Source: a virus | IMG/VR virus record: IMGVR_UViG_3300046459_000567 | Span: 1 to 20,428 of that record | DNA length: 20,428 nucleotides | Reading direction: 5' to 3' (one strand) | Part shown: positions 1 to 6,022 of the stretch, in pieces | How positions within the stretch are numbered: the stretch's first letter is position 1 | How the letters are laid out: every line of letters starts with the position of its first letter | Notes under the pieces: model-generated | What the model saw: only the letters and a program-made list of their open reading frames with translations | Told to the model about the DNA's origin: nothing | Database searches by the model: none | Translations under genes and position numbers: made by a program

Positions 1-266
1 TCGGCCTCCCGCCCTTCACAGTCGCCGGATCCTTCAGCGCGGTCCGCGCGGCGAACGTGTCCGTCCGCCTCGGCGCCTCAGGCGAGGCGCGCGGCTCCGG
101 CGAAATCTCCACCAGCAACGGCGGCAGCGTCCGCGCCCTCGCCGGTGGTTCCGTCAACGGCTCGACGAACCAGCCCGACTCCACATTCTGGGACCAGACC
201 AACCCGGTGGCCGCGGCCGCGGGCATGACCCTGCACATCGCCGGCCGGTACGAAGCCACCAGCTGA
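1..266 (+). CDS. C-terminal end of a phage structural/tail protein (partial)
   Basis: The reading frame is open from the first bases of the window (codons from base 3) to a TGA at 264-266, so this is the 3' end of a gene that starts outside. The visible 87 residues are rich in Gly, Ser, Ala and Thr, with no Cys and no hydrophobic segment. This suits a beta-rich repetitive appendage such as a tail fibre or baseplate tip. Position supports that reading: the next genes are another probable virion protein and the endolysin, and tail-tip genes usually precede lysis genes in actinophages. An internal GTG at 57 is not a convincing start, because the frame continues upstream without a stop. Family membership cannot be assigned from this fragment. 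Confidence 0.6.
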   Translation, partial: GLPPFTVAGSFSAVRAANVSVRLGASGEARGSGEISTSNGGSVRALAGGSVNGSTNQPDSTFWDQTNPVAAAAGMTLHIAGRYEATS

Positions 267-284
267 CCCGCCCCCACACCGTCC

Positions 285-307
285 GCCCCGAGCCTCCCGG
301 CCGGGGC
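285..307 (+). terminator. Hairpin, possible weak intrinsic terminator
   Basis: GCCCC at 285-289 pairs with GGGGC at 303-307, and an inner GCC/GGC stem closes a TCCC loop, followed by TTCGTCATTT. It lies between the end of the structural gene and the ribosome site of the next gene. It could attenuate rather than stop transcription into the lysis genes. The stem is short and bulged. Confidence 0.4.
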
Positions 308-329
308 TTCGTCATTTCCGGAGGTGCCG

Positions 330-806
330 GTGACCGGCGTCCGAATCGTGTCGCTCAAGGTCGACATCCCGCAGTCCGTCCCCACCGACGGCTACCACCT
401 GGTCCGCTTCCCCTACACCACCGAGTCCTACGACCCCTGGGGCATGCACCAGCCCACCCAGCCCGACGGCGCCAACGTCACCAACTGGAAGACCGACGAG
501 CGGTCGGGGCTGATCTGGCCGGCCGTCGCGGGCTGGGGTGTCCTCACCTCCCTCATCTACTGGGAGGCCGGGAACTACACCGAGGTCCGCGACCGGTTCG
601 TCCGCGACCCGCTCGGCGACTACGACTCCACGGCCACCGACCACCGGGCGCCGAGCCCGGGGATCCAGTGCTTCACCAAGCACCACCAGCTCTTCGTCCG
701 GCCCGACGTCCCCCTCGCCCTCCTCGTCGCGCACGACGCGACGTCCTCGAGGCGGGTCACCCTCGCCGAGTTCAAGCTCGCCATCCACCCCGTAGAGGAG
801 CCCTGA
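330..806 (+). CDS. Probable phage tail-associated / minor structural protein
   Basis: This encodes a soluble protein of about 158 residues of unknown function. I chose GTG at 330 rather than the in-frame GTG at 324 because the ribosome site GGAGG (320-324) overlaps the earlier codon and sits five bases before the later one. The sequence alternates short hydrophobic and polar stretches with many aromatic residues (Trp, Tyr, Phe) and no membrane segment, which suggests a compact beta-sandwich such as a jelly roll. Lying between a tail-type gene and the endolysin, it is most easily read as a tail-tip or receptor-binding accessory protein. That role is inference from position. The stop is three bases before the endolysin ATG, so the two genes are co-transcribed. 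Confidence 0.7.
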   Translation: MTGVRIVSLKVDIPQSVPTDGYHLVRFPYTTESYDPWGMHQPTQPDGANVTNWKTDERSGLIWPAVAGWGVLTSLIYWEAGNYTEVRDRFVRDPLGDYDSTATDHRAPSPGIQCFTKHHQLFVRPDVPLALLVAHDATSSRRVTLAEFKLAIHPVEEP

Positions 807-809
807 CCC

Positions 810-1577
810 ATGGCCGCACCACTGACACCGGACCGGCTGCTCGCGATACTCAAGTCCGAGGGCGTCAAGGTCGCCGAGTACCCGGGCTGGCGCACCCGCG
901 GACGGGACGACGAGACCGGCAAGACGTTCGGCCCGGTCCACATGGTCCTCAACCACCACACGGCAGGCCGCGACTCGCTCGCGGTCGTCGCCAAGGACGG
1001 CGTCGCCGGACTGCCCGGCCCGCTCGCTCACATCCACCTGGCGAAGTCCGGGCTGGCCACGCTGTGCAGTGCGGGCCGGGCGAACCACGCTGGGCTGATG
1101 GCGCGCAACGCCTACGAGTCGTTCCTCGACGAGGAGTCCACGCACCCGGCTCCGGCCAAGAGCTCGGGCACGATCGACGGCAACGACGTGGCCTACGGCA
1201 TCGAGACGGAGAACCTCGGCAACGGCAGCGACGTCTACACGCGGGCGCAGTACGACGCGTGGGTGCGGATCAACGCCGCGTTCTGCCGGGAGTACGGCTG
1301 GTCGGCGGAGTCGTGCGGCTGCCACAAGGAGACCTCGATCGAGTGCAAGGTCGACCCGCTCGGCCCGGTTGAGGGATACGGCACCCGCGGCAAATTCGCC
1401 TACACGGGCACGCAGTTCCGGGCGGACGTCGCCGAGCGGCTGACGCACCCGGCTTCGTGGTCGAAGCCGGTCACTCTCCCCGCCCCGATCCCGGGCCCGA
1501 TACCGACGCCGCCACTCACCACCGACCAGCGGCTCACCGCCCTGGAGAAGCGCGTCACCGCGCTCGAAACGAAGTGA
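810..1577 (+). CDS. Endolysin, N-acetylmuramoyl-L-alanine amidase
   Basis: A 255-residue peptidoglycan hydrolase of the zinc amidase (Amidase_2/PGRP-like) type. It would cut the bond between N-acetylmuramic acid and L-alanine of the host wall at lysis. Visible marks are NHHT at residues 48-51 (first zinc histidine), NHAG at 92-95, a GIETEN strand at 130-135, and a CHKET...K..DP block at 171-183 with the second histidine and the catalytic Lys/Asp region. No signal peptide is seen, so release should depend on a holin. After the catalytic domain come a Pro-rich linker (about 220-235) and a short heptad-like tail (about 236-253). No recognisable wall-binding domain is present. The ATG at 810 follows GAGGAG (795-800). 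It is the first gene of the lysis set and is followed by two small membrane proteins. Confidence 0.9.
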   Translation: MAAPLTPDRLLAILKSEGVKVAEYPGWRTRGRDDETGKTFGPVHMVLNHHTAGRDSLAVVAKDGVAGLPGPLAHIHLAKSGLATLCSAGRANHAGLMARNAYESFLDEESTHPAPAKSSGTIDGNDVAYGIETENLGNGSDVYTRAQYDAWVRINAAFCREYGWSAESCGCHKETSIECKVDPLGPVEGYGTRGKFAYTGTQFRADVAERLTHPASWSKPVTLPAPIPGPIPTPPLTTDQRLTALEKRVTALETK

Positions 1578-1585
1578 GGACCAGC

Positions 1586-1768
1586 ATGAAGATCTCCAGC
1601 ATCGCCAAGTCCCTCGTCGCCGGGCTCGCGGCCGGCGCCTCCGTCGCCGTCACCGCCATGCAGGACGGGACGCTCACCACCGGGGAGGGCGTGACCATCG
1701 CGCTCGCCATCCTCGCCGCCTGGGGCATCACCTGGGCGGTGCCCAACCGGCAGACCACGGGCGTCTGA
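1586..1768 (+). CDS. Small two-TM membrane protein, holin candidate
   Basis: A 60-residue protein with a short charged N-terminus, a first hydrophobic segment (about residues 6-25), a short polar turn with Asp, and a second hydrophobic segment (about 36-53), ending in a polar tail. Size, two-segment hairpin topology and position directly after the endolysin match small phage holins, which permeabilise the membrane so that a leaderless endolysin can reach the wall. The ATG at 1586 is preferred over in-frame upstream codons because those lie inside the endolysin gene; an AGGAC sequence lies just ahead of it. Its TGA overlaps the ATG of the next gene. Holin function is inferred from architecture and context, not from a diagnostic motif. 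Confidence 0.75.
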   Translation: MKISSIAKSLVAGLAAGASVAVTAMQDGTLTTGEGVTIALAILAAWGITWAVPNRQTTGV

Positions 1769-2034
1769 TGGGCGCCCCGGTCCCGGACCCGGGCGTCTAC
1801 ATCAGCAACACGCAGATGTACCAGGAGCTGAGATCCCTGAGCGATGGCCTGACCCGGGTGGAGACCAAGCTCGATGGCATCGGGCAGGGTCTCAACGACG
1901 TCGGCAAGGACGTCGCTGACCACGAGGCCCGCATCCGCACGCTGGAAAAAGCCCGATGGCCACTGCCCACCATCGGCGTCCTCGCCGGTGTCGCTGGCGC
2001 GGCGACCGGCGCCGTCGCCCTCTTCGCACGATGA
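1768..2034 (+). CDS. Coiled-coil protein with C-terminal TM segment, lysis accessory
   Basis: An 88-residue protein. A soluble N-terminal part with heptad-like spacing (about residues 15-62, with leucines and isoleucines at regular intervals) is followed by one C-terminal hydrophobic segment (about 66-86). This is the layout of XhlA-like haemolysin/holin-accessory proteins, which sit next to holin and amidase genes in many Gram-positive phages. The start codon overlaps the stop of the preceding holin candidate (TGATG), giving translational coupling. It probably acts with the two-TM protein in membrane disruption. Which of the two is the true holin cannot be decided from sequence. The gene is the last of the lysis operon and runs into a strong terminator three bases after its stop. 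Confidence 0.75.
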   Translation: MGAPVPDPGVYISNTQMYQELRSLSDGLTRVETKLDGIGQGLNDVGKDVADHEARIRTLEKARWPLPTIGVLAGVAGAATGAVALFAR

Positions 2035-2036
2035 CC

Positions 2037-2068
2037 GCGGCCCCGCCCTCTTCGGAGGGCGGGGCCGC
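2037..2068 (+). terminator. Strong intrinsic terminator ending the lysis operon
   Basis: A perfect 14-bp GC stem (2037-2050 with 2055-2068) closes a TTCG tetraloop and is followed by TTTCG. It starts immediately after the last lysis gene. The symmetric stem could also stop leftward transcripts from the GntR-type gene. Confidence 0.9.
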
Positions 2069-2081
2069 TTTCGTGCGTCCA

Positions 2082-2105
2082 GGGGTACTCGTCAGTGAGT
2101 ACCCC
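2082..2105 (-). terminator. Inverted repeat, probable terminator of the leftward GntR-type gene
   Basis: GGGGTACTC (2082-2090) and GAGTACCCC (2097-2105) form a perfect 9-bp stem with a six-base loop. It begins two bases beyond the TAA of the leftward gene at 2107, which suits a terminator for that gene. An operator role is possible but less likely at a 3' end. Confidence 0.55.
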
Positions 2106-2106
2106 C

Positions 2107-2397
2107 TTACGGCTTGGGCAGCTCGGTGACGAACGTGCCGATGCCCGGCTGCATCTGTGCGAGGCCCGCGTCCCTCAGCTCGGAGAGCACCCGGCGGGCG
2201 GTCATCTGCGCGATCCCGAACTCGCCGTGCAGGGCCAGCACGCCCGGCAGCTGCTCGCCCGGCGGATACGTTCCGTCCGCGATCCGCGCCTCGATCACCT
2301 CGTACACCTGTCGCCACCGCGGGATGTCCGGCTTCCAGTCCATGATCTCGACGCTAGGCAGGACAGGCCTACCCGGCGAGACGAGATTGCCTGACAC
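2107..2397 (-). CDS. GntR-type winged-helix DNA-binding protein, no effector domain
   Basis: A leftward 96-residue protein that is almost only the GntR DNA-binding domain: a helix with PRWRQVYEVIEARI, a wing-like TYPPGEQLPG, a recognition region around IAQMTARRVLSEL, and a final GIGTFV strand. Full GntR regulators carry a further 130-170 residues for ligand binding. Here the protein ends four residues after the wing, so it would be a ligand-free repressor or depend on a partner. The GTG at 2397 is preferred because a promoter-like pair ends eight bases before it, which suggests a leaderless message; the internal ATG at 2343 is the alternative. It sits between lysis cassette and attP and diverges from three tiny genes it may control. 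Confidence 0.85.
   Translation of the reverse strand: MSGNLVSPGRPVLPSVEIMDWKPDIPRWRQVYEVIEARIADGTYPPGEQLPGVLALHGEFGIAQMTARRVLSELRDAGLAQMQPGIGTFVTELPKP
2355..2371. repeat. TAGGC/GCCTA inverted repeat inside the GntR-type gene
   Basis: TAGGC (2355-2359) and GCCTA (2367-2371) are separated by seven bases, within the first codons of the leftward gene. The CTAGG core resembles the half-sites at 2399-2422, so it may be a second operator. Five-base arms are weak evidence. Confidence 0.3.
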
Positions 2398-2398
2398 G

Positions 2399-2422
2399 CC
2401 TAGCTACCCTAGCTACCTAGGG
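2399..2422. repeat. Tandem CTAGCTACC repeats, candidate GntR-type operator
   Basis: Two abutting 9-bp copies of CTAGCTACC (2400-2408 and 2409-2417) are followed by TAGGG, creating several CCTAG/CTAGG half-sites. They cover the -10 and start of the leftward GntR-type gene and lie ahead of the rightward trio. Autoregulation and control of both directions are inferred from position. Confidence 0.5.
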
Positions 2423-2434
2423 CTACGCTGCGAA
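2406..2434 (-). promoter_or_regulatory. Promoter for the GntR-type gene, probably leaderless
   Basis: On the minus strand TTCGCA (2434-2429) and TAGGGT (2411-2406) are separated by 17 bases. TAGGGT is a common Streptomyces -10 form. The -10 ends eight bases before GTG at 2397, so transcription should start at or next to the start codon, and no ribosome site is seen there. Confidence 0.45.
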
Positions 2435-2495
2435 CACAGAAAACCCCGGCGGCCGTGTCACCGACCCCGGGCTCGGCCGACTGGATGGAGTCGAC

Positions 2496-2672
2496 GTGAC
2501 CGACGATACGCATACCCCGCCCCGCAGCACAGACCAGACACCGGACACCGGATGGTGCGACTGGCACCGAGGCCCGTCCGGTACCGCCGCCCCGGTCGAG
2601 GGCGGCAGCGCGTGCGCCCCGTGCCGGGAGCAGCGCCACCTCCTCCCGCTCCGCCAGGCGGTCCGGCCGTGA
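2496..2672 (+). CDS. Small Cys/His-containing protein, possible zinc binder
   Basis: A 58-residue protein starting at GTG 2496, five bases after GGAG (2487-2490). The N-terminal third is polar and disordered-looking. It then carries WCDWH followed about 20 residues later by CAPC, a spacing compatible with one zinc site (C..H...C..C). No known family is recognised. It is the first gene of a three-gene string with 4-base stop-start overlaps (2669-2672, then 2845-2848), so the three are translated together. It lies between the lysis cassette and attP, where phages often carry genes expressed in the lysogen. The function is unknown. Confidence 0.65.
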   Translation: MTDDTHTPPRSTDQTPDTGWCDWHRGPSGTAAPVEGGSACAPCREQRHLLPLRQAVRP

Positions 2673-2848
2673 GCGCCCGATCCGTACAGCCACTCGCGCC
2701 CGTGGAGTACCGGGCGCTACTCACCCACTGCTCGACCTGCACCTCGTGCCGGACGGTTCCGGAACGGGAGTGCCCGCGGGCCGGAGCGCTGCGCCGACAG
2801 TGGCGCGCCGCGTCCCGTCGCAGCGCCTGCGCGAGGAGGCCTCGATGA
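2669..2848 (+). CDS. Small Cys-rich protein with CxxCxxC cluster
   Basis: A 59-residue protein whose GTG at 2669 overlaps the previous TGA. Its centre carries HCSTCTSC and a further Cys about nine residues on, then a basic helix with LRRQWRAAS. The arrangement of a His/Cys cluster, one more Cys, and an Arg-rich helix ending in a Trp is a familiar pattern among small Streptomyces proteins of unknown role, and suggests a structural zinc or a nucleic-acid contact. It has no membrane segment and no signal peptide. Its stop overlaps the ATG of the third gene in the string. I do not assign a function. Confidence 0.65.
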   Translation: MSARSVQPLAPVEYRALLTHCSTCTSCRTVPERECPRAGALRRQWRAASRRSACARRPR

Positions 2849-2985
2849 GCCTTTCGTCCCTCCCTCGTAAGCGCGGGCTCGGCGGCTACTGCTGGAACGA
2901 ATGGCAGGGCGGCCGGTACCACTGCACCCTGCCGTTCGGGCACAGCGGTAGGCACTGGCACGCGTACAGCCGCAAGAGCTGGTAG
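2845..2985 (+). CDS. Tiny Cys/His-rich protein (46 aa)
   Basis: This starts at ATG 2845, overlapping the previous TGA (ATGA), with a good ribosome site (GAGGAGG, 2834-2840). Its sequence is packed with Trp, Cys and His: YCWNEW, then HCTLPFGHSGRHWH. Short C...C....GHSG.H modules like this recur in Streptomyces genomes and probably bind a metal ion, but their role is not known to me. It closes the three-gene string and is followed at once by two tandem hairpins. The three tiny proteins could act together, for example in lysogeny-linked host modification or defence; that is speculation from location alone. Confidence 0.65.
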   Translation: MSLSSLPRKRGLGGYCWNEWQGGRYHCTLPFGHSGRHWHAYSRKSW

Positions 2986-2986
2986 A

Positions 2987-3067
2987 CCGCCCGCCCCGTA
3001 CCCCGTGCCCATTGGGGGCGGGCGGGACCAGGCCCCGGCCGGACGCCGATCCGGCCGGGGCCGTTTT
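2987..3067 (+). terminator. Tandem intrinsic terminators after the Cys-rich trio
   Basis: The first hairpin is an 11-bp perfect stem (2987-2997 with 3015-3025). The second is a 12-bp perfect stem (3031-3042 with 3051-3062, loop of eight) followed by GTTTT. Together they isolate the accessory block from attP and the integrase. Confidence 0.85.
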
Positions 3068-3254
3068 GCACCCAACCTTGGATTCGAAGGCGTGCCCACA
3101 GGCTGTGGAAATCGGCGACATAAGCGCAGGTCAAGGGCATGGGTGGGCACCAATGCCCACCCTTTCGAGCAAGATCTTTCCAGTGGTGGCACGAAGCCAT
3201 ATTGGGGTTCCCGAACCTGAGACAGTGACACCACTACGGGTGCAGACTCAGAGC
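3068..3254. other. Probable attP and integrase leader region
   Basis: These 187 bases between the double terminator and the integrase ATG hold no convincing gene. Large serine integrases usually have attP directly beside the gene, and the 3' side is excluded because the integrase overlaps the convergent repressor. Two dyads stand out: a 9-bp perfect inverted repeat at 3141-3162 and GGTTC/GAACC around a CC centre at 3206-3217. Either could centre the roughly 50-bp site with its 2-bp crossover core. The exact core cannot be fixed without the bacterial attB. Confidence 0.45.
3141..3162. repeat. Perfect 9-bp inverted repeat upstream of integrase
   Basis: GGGTGGGCA (3141-3149) and TGCCCACCC (3154-3162) flank CCAA. 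It could be part of attP, an operator for integrase, or a short hairpin terminator because TTTCG follows. Confidence 0.5.
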
Positions 3255-4766
3255 ATGAGCCCAACTCTCCGCGCCGCCGTCGACGTTGCCGCAGGCACCA
3301 AGACCCGCGCCGTCATCTACTGCCGCATCAGCCAGGACCGCACCGGCGCCGGCCTCGGCGTCGAGCGACAGCGCCAGGACTGCGAAGCCCTCGCAGAACG
3401 CAACGGCTGGAACGTCGTCGAGGTGTACGTCGACAACGACGTGTCCGCCTACAGCGGCAAGAAGCGCAAGGACTACCTGCGCATGCTCGACGACCTGGAG
3501 CAGGGCACCGCCACCATCGTCATCACCTGGCACACCGACCGGCTCCACCGCAGCCCGACGGAGCTGGAGAAGTACATCGCCCTGTCCGAGCGCCGCGGCA
3601 TCGCCACGCACACCGTGCAGGCCGGGACCGTCGACCTCGCCACGCCGTCCGGGCGGATGACCGCGCGGATCCTCGGCGCCGTCGCCCGCCAGGAGTCCGA
3701 GCACAAGGGCCACCGCGTCGCCCGCGCCCGGCAGCAGAAGGCCATGGCCGGCGAATGGGCGGGCGGCACCCGCCCGTTCGGCTGGGGCGTACCCACCGGG
3801 GAGACGCAGAAGCGGGTCGACCGGGCGACCGGCGAGGAACTCGAGGTGCCCGTCCTCGACACGAACAAGGTCGTGCCCGAGGAGGCCGAGGCGCTGCGGC
3901 AGTGGACGGACACCATCCTGTCCGGCGGGTCCATCCGCAGCTGCGTGAAGTGGTGCACGGACAAGGGGCTCACCACCACCCGCGGGAACGCGATCACCCA
4001 CCAGGATCTGCGGGACATGCTGAAGCGCCCGAGGAACGCCGGGATCGCGGTCTACAGGGGCGAGGAGGTCGGGCCCGGACAGTGGGCGCCGATCGTCCCG
4101 GAGGAGAAGTTCAGGGCCGTTGTGGCGATCCTGTCCGACCCGTCACGTACCTCGAACCGCGGGGCCCAGCCGAAGTGGGTGGGCTCGCTGCTGTACCTGT
4201 GCGGCCGGGACTGCGGTCAGGGCATGACGGTGACCCAGTCCGGTGGCCGGCAGTACCCGAGCTACAAGTGTCCGACCGGGCACGGCGGCGGGCGGCGGGC
4301 CGAGGTCGTCGACCAGTACGTCGAGGACACGATCGTCGAGCGGCTGTCACGCGACGACGCGGAGGACCTGTTGCTGCCCGGTCCGGACGACGTGGACGTT
4401 GCCGGGTTGCAGGCGGAGAGCGAGCGGATCCGCCGGCGGATGACCGACCTGGCCGGTCTGTTCGGTGCGGGCCAGTTGGAGCTGGGCCCGTTCACCGAGG
4501 GCATGGAGACGGCCCGCGCGCAGCTCGACGGGGTGACGCACCAGTTGGCGCGTGCGGCGATGGTGGACCCGCTCGTCGGCCTGGTCGGCGCGCCGGATGT
4601 GCGGAAGGCGTGGAAGGCGTTGCTGCTGGAGCAGAAGCGCAACGTGCTGCGGGCGGCGCTCGTCGTCACGCTGGTCAAGCCGCGGTCGGGGCGCATGCCC
4701 GACGGCGGGTACTTCGACTACGACGCTGTGCATTTCGCATGGAAAAGGCGCAGCACTCAAGGATGA
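3255..4766 (+). CDS. int: Large serine integrase
   Basis: A 503-residue site-specific recombinase that would join attP to the host attB through a Ser-DNA intermediate. The resolvase domain covers about residues 18-165: YCRIS with nucleophile Ser26, GVERQRQDC, DRLHRSPTELEK, and a GRMTARILGAVARQESE segment leading into the long helix. The recombinase domain begins at GTRPFGW. A zinc-ribbon part includes Cys316, Cys320, Cys339 and His343, and a coiled-coil-like insertion follows (about 380-440). The length suits the family. ATG 3255 fits the start of the resolvase domain, although no strong ribosome site precedes it and in-frame GTGs at 3225 and 3240 are possible. It converges with the repressor, and their ends overlap by 10 bases. 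Confidence 0.95.
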   Translation: MSPTLRAAVDVAAGTKTRAVIYCRISQDRTGAGLGVERQRQDCEALAERNGWNVVEVYVDNDVSAYSGKKRKDYLRMLDDLEQGTATIVITWHTDRLHRSPTELEKYIALSERRGIATHTVQAGTVDLATPSGRMTARILGAVARQESEHKGHRVARARQQKAMAGEWAGGTRPFGWGVPTGETQKRVDRATGEELEVPVLDTNKVVPEEAEALRQWTDTILSGGSIRSCVKWCTDKGLTTTRGNAITHQDLRDMLKRPRNAGIAVYRGEEVGPGQWAPIVPEEKFRAVVAILSDPSRTSNRGAQPKWVGSLLYLCGRDCGQGMTVTQSGGRQYPSYKCPTGHGGGRRAEVVDQYVEDTIVERLSRDDAEDLLLPGPDDVDVAGLQAESERIRRRMTDLAGLFGAGQLELGPFTEGMETARAQLDGVTHQLARAAMVDPLVGLVGAPDVRKAWKALLLEQKRNVLRAALVVTLVKPRSGRMPDGGYFDYDAVHFAWKRRSTQG

Positions 4767-5560
4767 TTCCTCGATTCGACCCAGTCGATGACGTCGTCGA
4801 CTAGCAGCGGACACACAGTGTTCACGTATGTCTCACGGCGACGCAGGTAGTCGAGAAAGTAGGTAGGAGACTTTCCTGTTTCCAGGTAGTGCGCCGCCGA
4901 AAGAGGAATCTCCTTATCTCCGAACCCCGGCAACCACTCGCTCGGGCCCGTCACCCCCTTCTCCTTTACCTCTCGGGCCGCATGAGTCAGCCCCATCTGA
5001 TCCACCTCTTCTACCTGGTGGGCTGGTACTCCTGCGGCATCAAGCACGCGCTTCAGCGAAGGAACATCGAACGCACGGCTTTGCGAGAAAGCCTCGAAAG
5101 ATTGCTTTAGCCGTGACGTGTCCAGCGTGTAAGAGAATTCAACGATGGCCAGCATGACCCCCTCAACCACGACAGCTTTCGCTAGATTCGATTCGATGTA
5201 GGCGAGCTGACTCTTTGCGTGGTCCATCTGATGCTTCAGATCGTTCGTCTGTTGTTGCAACTCCTCCTTCACCTCGTCTAGCGCAGTCCGCCCGCTTAGG
5301 AAATAGCTCAGCTCCCGCTTCAGAATCGATGAGAGTGCCACGACTTCCGTGAAAAGGGCCGGCCTATCGGCCGCCTCTGTCTTGGCCACCGTGGTCTGCC
5401 GCCAACTGAAGCCGCGCCCCATCATCGCGTCAGCTACGGCCTGTTGAGAGAGACCTAGGTTCACCCTCGCCATCCTCATGCGGCGACCCAACGCCACACG
5501 TAGGGCGTCCGCATCCAGATCGGGTTCGTTGGCTGGCGTTGAACTGCGCTCATCCTTCAT
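4757..5560 (-). CDS. XRE-type HTH repressor with coiled coil, probable immunity repressor
   Basis: A leftward 267-residue protein. Residues about 24-84 form an XRE/Cro-CI-like helix-turn-helix domain (RMRMARVNLGLSQQAVADAM, then WRQTTVAKTE as recognition region). A strong heptad stretch follows (about 92-130) for dimerisation, then a C-terminal domain I do not recognise; it lacks the Ser/Lys pattern of a LexA-type autoprotease. ATG 5560 is chosen over the upstream in-frame GTG 5584 because a promoter-like pair ends eight bases ahead, which suggests a leaderless message. Divergent from the early operon and tail-to-tail with integrase, it occupies the classic immunity position. Its base composition is clearly less GC-rich than its neighbours, a sign of separate origin. 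Confidence 0.85.
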   Translation of the reverse strand: MKDERSSTPANEPDLDADALRVALGRRMRMARVNLGLSQQAVADAMMGRGFSWRQTTVAKTEAADRPALFTEVVALSSILKRELSYFLSGRTALDEVKEELQQQTNDLKHQMDHAKSQLAYIESNLAKAVVVEGVMLAIVEFSYTLDTSRLKQSFEAFSQSRAFDVPSLKRVLDAAGVPAHQVEEVDQMGLTHAAREVKEKGVTGPSEWLPGFGDKEIPLSAAHYLETGKSPTYFLDYLRRRETYVNTVCPLLVDDVIDWVESRNHP

Positions 5561-5568
5561 GAGGATCG

Positions 5569-5597
5569 ATGGTAGCGACGACACGCGACGGCGTCAC
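5569..5597 (-). promoter_or_regulatory. Promoter of the repressor gene (lysogeny promoter)
   Basis: On the minus strand GTGACG (5597-5592) and TACCAT (5574-5569) have 17-base spacing. The -10 ends eight bases before ATG 5560, and there is no ribosome site, so a leaderless transcript is likely. Confidence 0.5.
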
Positions 5598-5608
5598 CCC
5601 CAGCAAGG

Positions 5609-5638
5609 TTGACGGGGTGGCGAAAGCGCTGGCATGCT
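5609..5638 (+). promoter_or_regulatory. Candidate early rightward promoter
   Basis: TTGACG (5609-5614) and CATGCT (5633-5638) are 18 bases apart, about 60 bases before the first early gene. AAGC/GCTT and GCTG/CAGC dyads lie within and next to it, possible repressor contacts. The -35 is good and the -10 only moderate. Confidence 0.45.
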
Positions 5639-5698
5639 TCAGCAGCATCAGGAGGCTGATCCAAGCTCCCTCGCCCATCCCTGACGAGGTTGAACGGC

Positions 5699-5956
5699 AT
5701 GCAGCACTACTTCACGACGGCGGAGGTAGCGGAGCGCTACCGCACCGCTTCAAGCACGATCCGGTACTGGCGGCACATCGGCTACGGCCCCAAGGGGGCG
5801 AAGGTCGGGAGGCGTTTCCTGTACCCGGAGACCGCGATCCGCGAGTTCGACGAGGCCCTGCTCTCGCAGGCCAGCACCAAGAGCGTTGACGCCGAGGAAC
5901 AGCTGCCAGGCCACCTCGACGCCAACGCCACACGAGTCACCTCTCACCAGCGCTAA
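5699..5956 (+). CDS. Small MerR/excisionase-type HTH protein (Cro/Xis position)
   Basis: An 85-residue DNA-binding protein. The first 55 residues match the short winged-helix fold shared by MerR heads and phage excisionases: YFTTAEVAERY, then STIRYWRHIGYGP, a K.GRRFLYP wing, and a final helix IREFDEALLSQ. The C-terminal 30 residues are polar. ATG 5699 is used because GAGG (5686-5689) lies nine bases ahead; a TTG at 5690 would leave no spacing. It is the first gene after the divergent control region, so it may act as a Cro-like antirepressor or as the directionality factor that switches the serine integrase to excision. Sequence alone cannot separate these. Confidence 0.8.
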   Translation: MQHYFTTAEVAERYRTASSTIRYWRHIGYGPKGAKVGRRFLYPETAIREFDEALLSQASTKSVDAEEQLPGHLDANATRVTSHQR

Positions 5957-6022
5957 CTGAAAAACAGCGACGCCGGGGCCAACTGCCAGGCCGCCCCCAT
6001 GCGCCGCTGCGAAAGGATCCTC

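Noticed and set aside
312-1448. Long leftward open frame opposite the tail protein and endolysin
   Set aside because: It is the antisense shadow of GC-rich codons; the rightward genes have ribosome sites and clear amidase motifs.
3012-3254. N-terminal extension of the integrase frame
   Set aside because: It runs through the terminator region and probable attP, and precedes the normal start of the resolvase domain.
5957-6022. Possible folded leader with CAGCG/CGCTG and GGGGC/GCCCC arms
   Set aside because: The arms are short and interrupted by mismatches, so the fold is not convincing.
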